Origin: Microbacteriaceae bacterium MWH-Ta3
GTDB lineage: Bacteria > Actinomycetota > Actinomycetes > Actinomycetales > Microbacteriaceae
Assembly (NCBI GenBank): GCA_003053925.1
Contig: QBKD01000001.1
Coordinates: 372,001 to 436,000 of the forward strand
Direction of reading: 5' to 3'
DNA: 64,000 bases
Position 1 is the stretch's first letter. The number at the start of each line of letters is the position of its first letter. The notes beneath the pieces are model-generated. The model worked only from the letters and a program-made list of their open reading frames with translations. It ran no database searches and was not told where the DNA came from. Below are positions 24,478 to 32,282 of this stretch, one piece after another. Made by a program: the position numbers and the translations under genes.

Positions 24478-25367
24478 TAGGCGGTGCGGTTGGCGGGGTC
24501 CTCGAGCCACTCGTGCAGTTCCGCACGCAGCTCGGGACGCGCCAACGCCAGGCTGACAATGGCCTTGATGTATCCCAGCTTGTCGCCGGTGTCGTAGCGG
24601 CGGCCACGGAAAATCACGCCGTACACACCGCCGTCAATCTCTTCGATCGCCATGCGGCGCAGGGCATCGGTCAGCTGAATTTCGCCACCCTTGCCGGCTT
24701 CGGTGACCTCGAGCACATTGAAAACGCCGGGCTGCAAAACGTATCGGCCAATCACGGCGAGGGTCGAGGGCGCATCCGCGGGATCGGGCTTTTCCACCAG
24801 GTCAAGCACCTTCACAATGCCGTCGTCGGCCGTGGCCTCGACCGTGGCAATACCGTAGTGATCGGTCATTTCGCGGGGAACTTCCATGAGCGCGATGATG
24901 GTGGCGCCGTACTTTCCGTGCGCGGCAATCATCGTGTCCAGAAGCACATCGCGGTCGTCAATGATGTCGTCGCCCAGCAGCACCGCAAAGGGGTTGTTAC
25001 CCACGTGCAACTTCGAGCGCAGAACGGCGTGGCCCAAACCGCGCGGATCGCCCTGGCGCACGTAGTGCATGTCGGCCAATTCGCTGGAAAATTCAACGGC
25101 CTCGAGGCGCTTCTGATCGCCCTTTTCTTCCAAAATCTGCTGCAATTCCGGCACCTGGTCGAAGTGGTTTTCCAGCGCCGACTTGTTGCGGCCCGTGATC
25201 ATCAGAACGTCGGTCAGGCCCGCACGCACGGCCTCTTCCACCACATATTGAATGGCGGGCTTGTCCACAACGGGAAGCATTTCCTTCGGCATCGCCTTCG
25301 TAGCGGGAAGGAATCGAGTTCCCAGGCCTGCGGCGGGGATAACCGCCTTGGTCAGTCGCTTGGTCAT
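24477..25367 (-). CDS. galU: UTP--glucose-1-phosphate uridylyltransferase
   Basis: This 296-residue nucleotidyltransferase makes UDP-glucose from UTP and glucose 1-phosphate for envelope polysaccharides. Motifs are the nucleotide-binding AVIPAAGLGTRFLPATKA with EMLPVVDKPAIQYVVEEA, then LLGDDIID, LVEKPDP and GGEIQLTDAL. The length matches GalU. The start is supported by TACTCT seven bases upstream (leaderless type). It heads a three-gene unit with the GNAT and membrane-protein genes. Confidence 0.94.
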   Translation of the reverse strand: MTKRLTKAVIPAAGLGTRFLPATKAMPKEMLPVVDKPAIQYVVEEAVRAGLTDVLMITGRNKSALENHFDQVPELQQILEEKGDQKRLEAVEFSSELADMHYVRQGDPRGLGHAVLRSKLHVGNNPFAVLLGDDIIDDRDVLLDTMIAAHGKYGATIIALMEVPREMTDHYGIATVEATADDGIVKVLDLVEKPDPADAPSTLAVIGRYVLQPGVFNVLEVTEAGKGGEIQLTDALRRMAIEEIDGGVYGVIFRGRRYDTGDKLGYIKAIVSLALARPELRAELHEWLEDPANRTA

Positions 25368-25409
25368 GGTTCCCAGAGTATCGTGTCGGCCGCTGTTTAG
25401 ACTGAACGC
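25368..25409. promoter_or_regulatory. Divergent leaderless promoter pair (galU / 5-FCL)
   Basis: A 42-bp gap holds TACTCT for galU (seven bases before its ATG) and TAGACT for the cyclo-ligase (25398-25403, six bases before its ATG). The layout closely resembles the 41-bp gap at 2901-2941. Confidence 0.45.
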
Positions 25410-26000
25410 ATGAGCACACCCGAGGCGAAGCGCGCGATTCGATACGAGGTTCGCCGCAGCCGCTCGGCCCGCAGCGCTGCCGACCTCGAGCTTCTGGCCG
25501 ACCGGTTCCTTGTGACCCTCGACCACGCGTTCGATGAATTGGGTGGCGAGGTCGTCGCGGCGTTTCTGCCGTTGCCCACCGAACCACCGCTGGGCGCATT
25601 CCTGCACCGGCTGCTGACACTCGGAACCCGCGTGATTGTGCCCGTATCGCACGGCGAGGGCGCCATGACCTGGCACGAATTGGACCTGGAATCCCTTGCC
25701 CACCCCGCCACCGATGCCGAGGGCATGCCGATTCCGCAGGGCGCTCTGGACGCCGGGGCCGGATCGGCCTCCGTGCCCGACCTCGTGTTCATTCCCGCCG
25801 CCGCCGTCGATTCGCGCGGCAACCGCCTGGGCTGGGGCAAGGGCTATTACGACCGCTATTTGGCCACCGTTGCCGCGGGAACCCCCATTGTTGCCGTGGT
25901 GTTCGACGACGAGGTTCGCCCCGACATTCCCGTGGAATCCCACGACATCCCCGCCACCCACGTGGTGACGAGCGAACGGTTTATCGCGACGGGCCGATAG
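25410..26000 (+). CDS. 5-formyltetrahydrofolate cyclo-ligase
   Basis: This 196-residue protein converts 5-formyl-THF to 5,10-methenyl-THF using ATP. It has the family C-terminal block DLVFIPAAAVDSRGNRLGWGKGYYDRYLA, which includes the ATP-binding GWGKGYYDR, and the N-terminal basic region RYEVRRSRSARS. The length is normal. TAGACT lies six bases before the ATG. Confidence 0.92.
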   Translation: MSTPEAKRAIRYEVRRSRSARSAADLELLADRFLVTLDHAFDELGGEVVAAFLPLPTEPPLGAFLHRLLTLGTRVIVPVSHGEGAMTWHELDLESLAHPATDAEGMPIPQGALDAGAGSASVPDLVFIPAAAVDSRGNRLGWGKGYYDRYLATVAAGTPIVAVVFDDEVRPDIPVESHDIPATHVVTSERFIATGR

Positions 26001-26050
26001 GCATTGGCTGTTAGGGGCTGGGCGGCGGGACGGGTGCCCATGCCAATTCC

Positions 26051-26209
26051 CTAATAGTGCGGCGGTTTCTCGGCTTTCAGTCGGTCGTCGTTTTCCGTCA
26101 GCGTGTGGCGCTCGGGTTCAGGCGCAGGCTTCGGATCACTGCCCGGCGGGGGCGGCGTCGAGGCGCGGCGGCGCTTCTTCGCAGGCTTAGGAGGCTGTGG
26201 CGTTGACAT
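26051..26209 (-). CDS. Small Pro/Lys/Arg-rich protein (52 aa)
   Basis: This 52-codon ORF overlaps the 3' end of the large helicase-like gene by 23 bases in another frame and runs the same way, so it may be translationally coupled. The product has a basic patch (KPAKKRRR), a proline-rich centre and a C-terminal NDDRLKAEKPPHY, an ending I recall from other short actinobacterial hypothetical proteins. No clear ribosome binding site is visible and no function is known. Confidence 0.5.
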   Translation of the reverse strand: MSTPQPPKPAKKRRRASTPPPPGSDPKPAPEPERHTLTENDDRLKAEKPPHY

Positions 26210-29200
26210 CTACGGTTGCCACGATTCGATCGGCTACGCCATCGGGGTCCATGAACAGCTCCAGTGCGTGTACGCGCACATAGGTCCAGCCGAAACGCGT
26301 GAGGGTCAACGGACGGGTGCGAATGCCCGTGCGCAACGATTGGGCCATGAGCACGTCGTCAATATCGATGGCGACCGGCGTTTCGCCCGCCACAACGGCC
26401 AGCGGAATATCGTGCGTGGCCGGCAAGATACGCAGGCCGCGCGATTCCAGTCGGCGCGCCAGATCGGCCAACAGTGCATTGCGTTCCGCCGGTTCCGGCG
26501 TAAACGACAGCGTGTCCTCGATGAATCGACCCAGCATGCGCGGGCCAGGAGCCATGCGATCTATCTGCAGATCCTCGGCGGTCAGGCTGGTAATAATGCG
26601 CAAGTGCGTGTGGGCGCGCGTGACCGCGACCGCCACCAGACGTTCACCATCGACGGTGGACAGCGGACCCAGATCAGACAAAATTCGGCCGTGCGGGGTG
26701 CGACCATAGCCCACCGAGAAAATCACGCGATCGCGCGTGACCGCCGACGCCTGATCCAGCGTGAGAACAACGAACGGATCCAGTGCCGGGTCGGCCAAGA
26801 AGTCCTGCAACTCGCGGTTCACCGGAATCGCCGCCAAGAGCGCATCCTGAATACGCGACACGTGCACCGCCGACGGGCTAATCACCATGAGGCTCTCGCT
26901 CGCGTGATTGCGTGCGTGATCCAGGACTCGGCGCACCACCGAAATGACTTCGGCCTCGGTGCCCTCGATGCGCCCCGAATCGTCGTCCGGCATGGCCGTT
27001 CCCGCGACGTTTTCAATTACCAAGCCCACCGCGCCCAGTGCGCTTGCAGCCAGTGTCCAGCCCGTCACGCCGCCCGAATACAGGTGGCGGTTGATGCTGT
27101 CGGCCAGGTCGGTTCCCAGCGCGCGATACGACTGAGTCAGTGCGTGGGTGGGAAGGTAGTCGGCCAGTCGCGAGAGAATCGAGATGGCGCCCAGCGTGCG
27201 ATCGGCCTCGTCGTGCGGGGTCAGGCTAAACGCGATGGGGTGGTCGGTAATCGGATCACCGAAGGCCACAATCTGGGTGCCGCGCGCAATCGAGGGTGCT
27301 GCCTCGGCCACCGTAATTGCACCCGCATCCACCAGCACCACGGCGTCGAACCGCTGCGCGGGATCCAGCGCCGCAATGTCGTAGGGCGAGATGGCCCAGA
27401 CCGGTGCCAAAATTCGTGCGAGGTTCGGGGCACGCGACGCGAGCATGCGCGAGGTCACCTGGCCGTCCTTGAGCATGGCGCGCAACTGGCCGGCCTCGTC
27501 GGCGAAATCGACAATCGCGATACGCCAGGCATCGGCCAACGCACGGGCAATGCGCTGGGCGTTGGCCGCAATGTGCGCGGCATCCACCATGCGGAAGTCG
27601 TTTTCAAGGCGGTCAAGAATGCGGGCATCGGCGCCCAAGAGCTGGTGACGATCGGCGATGAGCATTTCCAGAACACCGCGCCACCACGCCAATTCGAGTT
27701 CCGCGCGAACGTGCGAATCCTCGATGTGGCGGTCGGCCAGATCCGCCAGTAGGTCGCCCAGGCCCCACTCGCGCAGAAGCTTCGAGACCTCGGATCGTTC
27801 GTGCAGCGTGTTGAGAACCTCGGAGTCCTTTGCCAGCTCGGCGACCAGATCGGAAAGTTCCGAGAGCGGCAGGGTACGCAGGTCGCGGCCCAGCGCGCTG
27901 TCGAGAACGGCGAGGTTGCGGTCGACGGAATCGAGCGCGGCCGACAGTTCGGTGATGCCCGCAGGCACGGACGGGCGCTCGCCGGTGGGAACGCGCGCTT
28001 CCCATTCGGTGCGCTGGTGATGAGCGCGCTCGAGAGCGGCAAACATGTCCTCGACGTGGGCGCCGGGCCGCACAAATTCCTTGGCCAGTTTCTTCAGCCG
28101 GCGGCGGTGAATGGCGGGGATACCGCTGTGACGCTGGTCGGCGGCGTGGGCGGCCACGAGGTCGTCCAGCGGTCGGTCAAAGATTTCCGGGCTGAAGCTG
28201 TCGAGAGTATCGCGGATTCCCTCCAGAAGCGCCTCGCGTTCGGCAATGCCCGCAACCGTATTCGAGATACCCAGCGACGACTGCCCCAGTACCTCGCCGG
28301 CCTGGGCAATCAGTCGACCCAACGAACCGTCGTGCAAGGTGCGTGCACACTGGTGCGCTACCGCGGCGTCATCGCCCGACTCGAACCGGGCGGTGTACCA
28401 CGGCGAATCGTTGGGACCGTAACGGAACTCGCCCAGGCTGGCCGCGGTATTCAAGGTGTCGGCCGCAACATCAAGGCGCCCAGCCAGCGCCACGACGGCA
28501 TCGGCCGGCAGGCTCACATTGGTGGCGGGGCCGCCTTCGGTGGCCAACGCCGACAGTTCACGAATGGCGTCCAGCACGCTCACGCCCACGCGCGAATCCA
28601 CCTGCGCCAGCGCGCCTCGATAATCCCGCAGAATGGTGCGCATGCGGGTCAGCGCCGCATCGACATCGGCCGAATGGGGTGCAACGGCAGATTCGTTACG
28701 CGAGATCGCGCGAATCAGATCGGCCCGCAAATTACGCGGAGTAACGGCCAAGCCATCCAGGCCCAGCCCCCGCAAACGACGACGAATGGAATCGAGGCGC
28801 GACCGCCGCGACCCCACAATCAACACGCTCTTGCCGGTGCGCACCAATTCCGCCACCGAATTCACGATGGTCTGCGTTGCACCCGAACCGGACGGCGTGC
28901 CCACCACGATCGAGTTGCCGGCCACAATGTGCGCCACAATCAACTCTTGTTCGGTGTCGGCATCTAGAACCAGGGTGTCGGTGTTCAACGAACGCGTATC
29001 GACATCGCCCGGGTCGATTGCCGCGTGGCTTTCGGACACAATCGAGACGGCGTTTCCGTTGCCGGACAGGGCATCCAGGATCGGGTGGTTCAGGTGCGTT
29101 GCCGCACCCACCATGTCGGCGGCCACATCGGAGAGGTTTGCAATAGCGAGCGCCGGCACCACGTTTGCGCCAGGAATGTGCGCAATGAGGCCCTGCAAAC

Positions 29201-29825
29201 GGTCCAGCGCACCATTGGGGCGGAACGATCCGTTGTCGTCGGTCAGCGCCACGAACGCGCGCTCATCCAGTCCGATTCCAAACTGTGCGTACAGTTCACG
29301 GGCCAGCGCGGGATTCAGGCGTAGGCCGCCCTGCAGCGTGATCTCGATGTCGTCGGCGCGGCGCCGAAGTCGCACGGGGCGCACTAGCATGGGCGCGCAA
29401 TAGAAGGTGTCGTCGGTGGTCCAGGTGACGAGGCCGACCGCGAGGAACACCGAGTCGATGCCTCGAGAGGCCTGCAGTTCGATGCCCTTGTCGTTGATGC
29501 GAATCGCATTGTGGCGGGCGCGTTGCAGGGCGAGGTCGTCACGTACCAACGTGCGCAGCAGCGTGGGCGAACCCGAGAACAGCTGCGCCAACCCGCCGGG
29601 ATGTCCCACACTGAACTCGATCGCGGTGTCGCGCGGGAAGTGCAGAAGCGGGTTCGGCCCGCCCAAGTGCGCTAACTGCTCGCGCCACTCGTCGCGCACC
29701 GGCTCGGACACATCGATCGCGGGGTTGTCGATGTTTCCCGTCGAAATGTTGACGGGGTCCGTCGCATCGGGAACGACACGACCTTGGTCGTCGTCGCTGC
29801 TACCGGATTTGCTGAAGCCCCACAC
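26187..29825 (-). CDS. Large SF1 helicase-like protein with degenerate ATPase motifs
   Basis: This 1212-residue protein resembles the DUF4011/AAA-type superfamily 1 helicases. It has a long N-terminal region (1-300), a P-loop-like site at 309-317, a mid-region of helical insertions, and C-terminal helicase-like blocks ending in RLVAVAVTRAHTHLRI and a short endonuclease-like tail (about 1150-1212). The motifs are eroded. Walker A reads GTPSGSGAT, with Ala316 where the lysine should be, and the Walker B position reads VLVDAGA without the usual Glu. ATP hydrolysis is therefore doubtful. The reading frame is intact over 3.6 kb, so it is not a pseudogene. Family assignment is moderate. The function is unknown, possibly structural DNA binding. 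Confidence 0.78.
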   Translation of the reverse strand: MWGFSKSGSSDDDQGRVVPDATDPVNISTGNIDNPAIDVSEPVRDEWREQLAHLGGPNPLLHFPRDTAIEFSVGHPGGLAQLFSGSPTLLRTLVRDDLALQRARHNAIRINDKGIELQASRGIDSVFLAVGLVTWTTDDTFYCAPMLVRPVRLRRRADDIEITLQGGLRLNPALARELYAQFGIGLDERAFVALTDDNGSFRPNGALDRLQGLIAHIPGANVVPALAIANLSDVAADMVGAATHLNHPILDALSGNGNAVSIVSESHAAIDPGDVDTRSLNTDTLVLDADTEQELIVAHIVAGNSIVVGTPSGSGATQTIVNSVAELVRTGKSVLIVGSRRSRLDSIRRRLRGLGLDGLAVTPRNLRADLIRAISRNESAVAPHSADVDAALTRMRTILRDYRGALAQVDSRVGVSVLDAIRELSALATEGGPATNVSLPADAVVALAGRLDVAADTLNTAASLGEFRYGPNDSPWYTARFESGDDAAVAHQCARTLHDGSLGRLIAQAGEVLGQSSLGISNTVAGIAEREALLEGIRDTLDSFSPEIFDRPLDDLVAAHAADQRHSGIPAIHRRRLKKLAKEFVRPGAHVEDMFAALERAHHQRTEWEARVPTGERPSVPAGITELSAALDSVDRNLAVLDSALGRDLRTLPLSELSDLVAELAKDSEVLNTLHERSEVSKLLREWGLGDLLADLADRHIEDSHVRAELELAWWRGVLEMLIADRHQLLGADARILDRLENDFRMVDAAHIAANAQRIARALADAWRIAIVDFADEAGQLRAMLKDGQVTSRMLASRAPNLARILAPVWAISPYDIAALDPAQRFDAVVLVDAGAITVAEAAPSIARGTQIVAFGDPITDHPIAFSLTPHDEADRTLGAISILSRLADYLPTHALTQSYRALGTDLADSINRHLYSGGVTGWTLAASALGAVGLVIENVAGTAMPDDDSGRIEGTEAEVISVVRRVLDHARNHASESLMVISPSAVHVSRIQDALLAAIPVNRELQDFLADPALDPFVVLTLDQASAVTRDRVIFSVGYGRTPHGRILSDLGPLSTVDGERLVAVAVTRAHTHLRIITSLTAEDLQIDRMAPGPRMLGRFIEDTLSFTPEPAERNALLADLARRLESRGLRILPATHDIPLAVVAGETPVAIDIDDVLMAQSLRTGIRTRPLTLTRFGWTYVRVHALELFMDPDGVADRIVATVDVNATAS

Positions 29826-29901
29826 TCCTCAAGGCTAACCCGAACACCGCACGATGACACGGAGGCGCGACCGCACCCTCTGGGGATTGACCCCGCATGG
29901 G

Positions 29902-29973
29902 TGCCCCTGGAGGGACTCGAACCCCCAACCCTTTCCTTAGGACGGAACTGCTCTTCCATTGAGCTACAGAGGC
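29902..29973 (-). tRNA. tRNA-Arg (anticodon CCT)
   Basis: The minus strand folds as a cloverleaf: acceptor GCCTCTG pairs with CAGGGGC, the D arm is GCTC...GAGC, the T loop is TTCGAGT and the anticodon is CCT, which reads AGG arginine codons. The CCA end is not encoded. Confidence 0.92.
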
Positions 29974-30014
29974 CGGCCACCCCATTCAACCACGCGGACC
30001 GCAGGAACAATGCG

Positions 30015-30037
30015 GTGCGGCGCATCGCGCGCCGCAC
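30015..30037. repeat. GC-rich hairpin, copy 1
   Basis: GTGCGGCGC and GCGCCGCAC form a perfect 9-bp stem around ATCGC. An identical hairpin recurs at 30374-30396. Each is followed by nearly the same ACCAATTTTTACAAC stretch. Confidence 0.7.
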
Positions 30038-30160
30038 ACCACCAATTTTTACAACCGATGCGTACCAATCCGCACCCCGCCGGCCAATGCCCCGCCCACC
30101 AACACCCGAGCACCCCGCAGCACACCAGCCCCACCTCACCGCAACACCAGCACCACCGCA

Positions 30161-30231
30161 CGAAAAATTACAACCAAAGTGTGCGAAACCCCCGTTAGGA
30201 ACGTTTCGCTGCGAAACGTTGTAATTTTTCG
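30161..30231. repeat. Long inverted repeat, copy 1
   Basis: The arms 30161-30174 and 30218-30231 are a perfect 14-bp inverted repeat (CGAAAAATTACAAC type). An inner palindrome ACGTTTCGC-T-GCGAAACGT overlaps the right arm, so alternative folds are possible. Confidence 0.7.
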
Positions 30232-30338
30232 CGAGGGTTTGGCCGGCCGCGGACCCTTCACCGCAGTTGGTTGACGTTTTTCGCGAGGATTTGGCCGGCC
30301 GCGGACCCTTCACCGCAGTTGGTTGACGTTTTTCGCGA
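30225..30338. repeat. 52-bp tandem repeat (about 2.2 copies)
   Basis: Units start at 30225, 30277 and 30329 (partial), each opening with TTTTTCGCGA and containing TTGGCCGGCCGCGGACCC and ACCGCAGTTGGTTGACG. The first two copies are almost identical, with a one-base difference near the start. There are no spacers, so this is not a CRISPR array. Confidence 0.75.
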
Positions 30339-30373
30339 CCATTAGGGCAGATGGAGATCGTCAGGATAAGGAG

Positions 30374-30396
30374 GTGCGGCGCATCGCGCGCCGCAC
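30374..30396. repeat. GC-rich hairpin, copy 2
   Basis: It is identical in sequence to the hairpin at 30015-30037, with a 9-bp stem and an ATCGC loop. It begins the second composite unit. Confidence 0.7.
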
Positions 30397-30497
30397 ACTA
30401 CCAATTTTTACAACCAATGCACGCCCATCCGCACCCCGCCTGCACCGCCCGCACCTCCAGCACCGCCAGCATCTCCAGCACCGCCAGCATCCCAAGC

Positions 30498-30570
30498 GCG
30501 AAAAATTACAACCAACGAGGGTCGCACCCCCGTTTCGCAGGTTTCACTGCGGTTCGTTGTAATTTTTCGC
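30498..30570. repeat. Long inverted repeat, copy 2
   Basis: The arms 30498-30512 and 30556-30570 form a perfect 15-bp inverted repeat (GCGAAAAATTACAAC with its complement). The loop differs from copy 1 while the arms are the same, suggesting selection or recent duplication of the arms. Confidence 0.7.
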
Positions 30571-30596
30571 GAGGACTTGGCCAGCCGTGGGACCGC

Positions 30597-31088
30597 TTAG
30601 GCCGCCAAATAGTCGCTCCACTGCGGAACGGGGCGCTCCATGCCGCGGACCATCCAGGCAGTGCCGTGGGGTTGGCGCGGCGCGAAGGGCAGCTCCCAGC
30701 CCATTTCGCGCAGCGTCTTGTCAGCCTTCTTGTTGTTGCAGGTCACACACGCGGCCACGAGGTTGTCCCAGCTGTCGGCTCCGCCGCGTGACTTGGGTTG
30801 CACGTGGTCGACGGTGTTGGCACTCTTGCCGCAGTAGGCGCACCGGTGGCCATCGCGACGCAGCACGCCGCGCCTCGTCAGCGGGACACCGCTGGCCATG
30901 GGCACTCGCACGTATCGCGCCAGAATGATCACCGACGGGCGCTCCCACATGCCACCGATTCCGAAGACGGGGTGGCCCGCGACACCGGCCAGCACCGAAG
31001 CCTTGCCGGCCATCACGAGGATGAGTGCGCGTCGATCGGACACGACCGCGAGGGGTTCATATCCAGCGTTGAGTATCAGTGTCCGCAT
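30597..31088 (-). CDS. HNH endonuclease family protein
   Basis: This 163-residue protein has a C-terminal HNH domain: zinc cysteines in CAYCGK and CVTCNN, with DHVQPKSRGG and SWDNLVAAC between them. The N-terminal region begins LILNAGYEPLAVVSDRRALILV, as in the small HNH proteins conserved across actinobacteria. It presumably cuts DNA, but the cellular role is not established. The ATG at 31088 has AAGGAG upstream. It lies between a repeat block and a candidate RNA gene. Confidence 0.88.
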   Translation of the reverse strand: MRTLILNAGYEPLAVVSDRRALILVMAGKASVLAGVAGHPVFGIGGMWERPSVIILARYVRVPMASGVPLTRRGVLRRDGHRCAYCGKSANTVDHVQPKSRGGADSWDNLVAACVTCNNKKADKTLREMGWELPFAPRQPHGTAWMVRGMERPVPQWSDYLAA

Positions 31089-31157
31089 TGTCTCTCCTTA
31101 GTGCCCGCATGGACTGTGGGCTGTCGGGGTGTGCGCAGTCCGCCGAATCGAGACAAC

Positions 31158-31186
31158 AAAAAAGGCACCGCCCTAGGGGCGATGCC
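31158..31186 (-). terminator. Rho-independent terminator
   Basis: On the minus strand the stem GGCATCGCCC/GGGCGGTGCC with a CTA loop (31164-31186) is followed directly by six T residues (31158-31163). It ends either the candidate RNA or the NlpC/P60 transcript. Confidence 0.85.
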
Positions 31187-31313
31187 GTAGTTGTTCACAG
31201 CGACTGTGTGCTGTGCTGCTGGGCCGTATCAGCGCGACCCACTCGCCGCCTCGGGATGAGGTGGTGTGGGCTGCCTCTACGAACCTCTCGGTTCGACGAA
31301 TGTTCGTCACAGC
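31158..31313 (-). ncRNA. Candidate structured non-coding RNA
   Basis: On the minus strand a promoter-like TTGCGT, 16-bp spacer and TAACCT (31317-31322) precede about 156 nt that fold into successive hairpins and end in a strong terminator. The 5' part can form a three-way junction: GGCTG pairs with CAGCC and encloses GACGA-ACAT-TCGTC and GAACC-GAGA-GGTTC, the latter with a GNRA tetraloop. A second domain closes by CCCAC/GTGGG around CCTC/GAGG. No ORF with a ribosome binding site is visible. It could instead be the 3' UTR of the upstream NlpC/P60 gene. No known RNA family was recognised. Confidence 0.5.
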
Positions 31314-31366
31314 CTTAGGTTACCCGCGTTGTGTGAAAACGCAATGAACGGCGCGTGTCGTGTGGG

Positions 31367-32107
31367 TTAGATTCCGAGGCGCACGATGTAGAAATTCGTG
31401 GTCCAAATGGATCGGATGCTAATGACGCCACCGGCCAACGGCGCGTCCATGATTTGACCGTTACCCATGTAGAAGCCGTTGTGTCCGGGCATGATCACAA
31501 GGTCGCCGGGACGAGCATCGGCCAACGCGATGGGCTTGCCCAGAGCAGCCTGACCGGATACCGAGTGCGGCAGGGCCACACCAAATTGCGCGTAGACAAA
31601 CTGCACGTAGCCCGAGCAGTCGAATCCTGCGGGCGAGGCACCACCGAAGCGATACGGGGTTCCCAGGTATTTCTGCGCCACCGACACCACCTTGTCCAGG
31701 CTGAAGTCGGGGTAGGGCGGGTTCTTCAGGAAGTCGTTGACCGAAGGGCCGCTGTACGAGGGGTACGAAATGTTGATTCCCTGGCGGGCTAGAGCCGCAG
31801 CCGAGGTGATCTTGAAGTTCGAGAGTTCGACGGTTGCGTCGGCGCCAGCGGCAGTCACCAGCTGTTGGCCCTGAGTCTCGACGGCAGTATTCACGTCGAC
31901 AAAGGCATACCCGGGCAGCGCAAAAGCAGCAACGAATGCCGAGGTGATGGTGACGACGAGTACGCGGCGCGTGCCGTCGTTGTGCTTAAAGGTGAGGGCG
32001 CGACCGAAGGCACTGAAACCCTGTCCTACTGAGTGGCTGATGGTGCGAATCTGACGAAGCAACGTTGTCATTGCTCGTCGTCCGAACCGGTAAAAAGCGT
32101 TTGCCAA
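31367..32107 (-). CDS. NlpC/P60 family cell-wall hydrolase
   Basis: This 246-residue peptidoglycan endopeptidase has a cytoplasmic N-terminus, one membrane or signal segment (about residues 50-68, VLVVTITSAFVAAFALPGYAF), a linker, and an NlpC/P60 domain (about 130-246). The catalytic Cys is in FDCSGYVQFVYAQFG and the His in GHNGFYMGNG. It should act outside the membrane on peptidoglycan stem peptides. The TTG at 32107 is chosen because AGGAGG lies seven bases upstream. The 175-bp region before it holds the promoter and leader. Confidence 0.88.
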   Translation of the reverse strand: MANAFYRFGRRAMTTLLRQIRTISHSVGQGFSAFGRALTFKHNDGTRRVLVVTITSAFVAAFALPGYAFVDVNTAVETQGQQLVTAAGADATVELSNFKITSAAALARQGINISYPSYSGPSVNDFLKNPPYPDFSLDKVVSVAQKYLGTPYRFGGASPAGFDCSGYVQFVYAQFGVALPHSVSGQAALGKPIALADARPGDLVIMPGHNGFYMGNGQIMDAPLAGGVISIRSIWTTNFYIVRLGI

Positions 32108-32282
32108 GAGTATTCCTCCTGCGTCCGGGGCGCTTCACCCTTCCCATCGATTTGGTTTTGTGAACCGAGGTGCGATGGGCGTTGGGACGACATCTCGGCT
32201 GTTCCGGTGGGCTGGTTTGCTCTTCGGAACTGTGCCAGTTTACCCGATATCTGGGATTTGCGGCACCCCTTAGCCACAACTG

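Larger units (their letters stand above)
29974..30596. repeat. Repeat-rich non-coding block between tRNA-Arg and the HNH gene
   Basis: This stretch of about 620 bp contains no credible gene. It holds two copies, 359 bp apart, of a composite unit. Each copy has a GC-rich hairpin, an ACCAATTTTTACAAC element, a C/A-rich low-complexity stretch, and a long inverted repeat whose arms carry CGAAAAATTACAAC and GTTGTAATTTTTCG. Between the copies are tandem 52-bp repeats. Its origin is unknown. It could be a non-autonomous mobile element, an extragenic palindromic family or a structured RNA. Confidence 0.75.

Noticed and set aside
26103-27752. 549-codon plus-strand frame opposite the large helicase-like gene
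   Set aside because: It has a shadow-frame composition, lacks a ribosome binding site and overlaps a coherent minus-strand protein.
30225-30338. Direct repeats considered as a CRISPR array
   Set aside because: The repeats abut without unique spacers and no cas genes are present.
32108-32282. Possible c-di-AMP (ydaO) riboswitch before the NlpC/P60 gene
   Set aside because: Actinobacterial wall hydrolases often carry this riboswitch. Only fragments resembling its AACC and GGAA blocks are present, and the conserved 3' core could not be found. A covariance search would decide.
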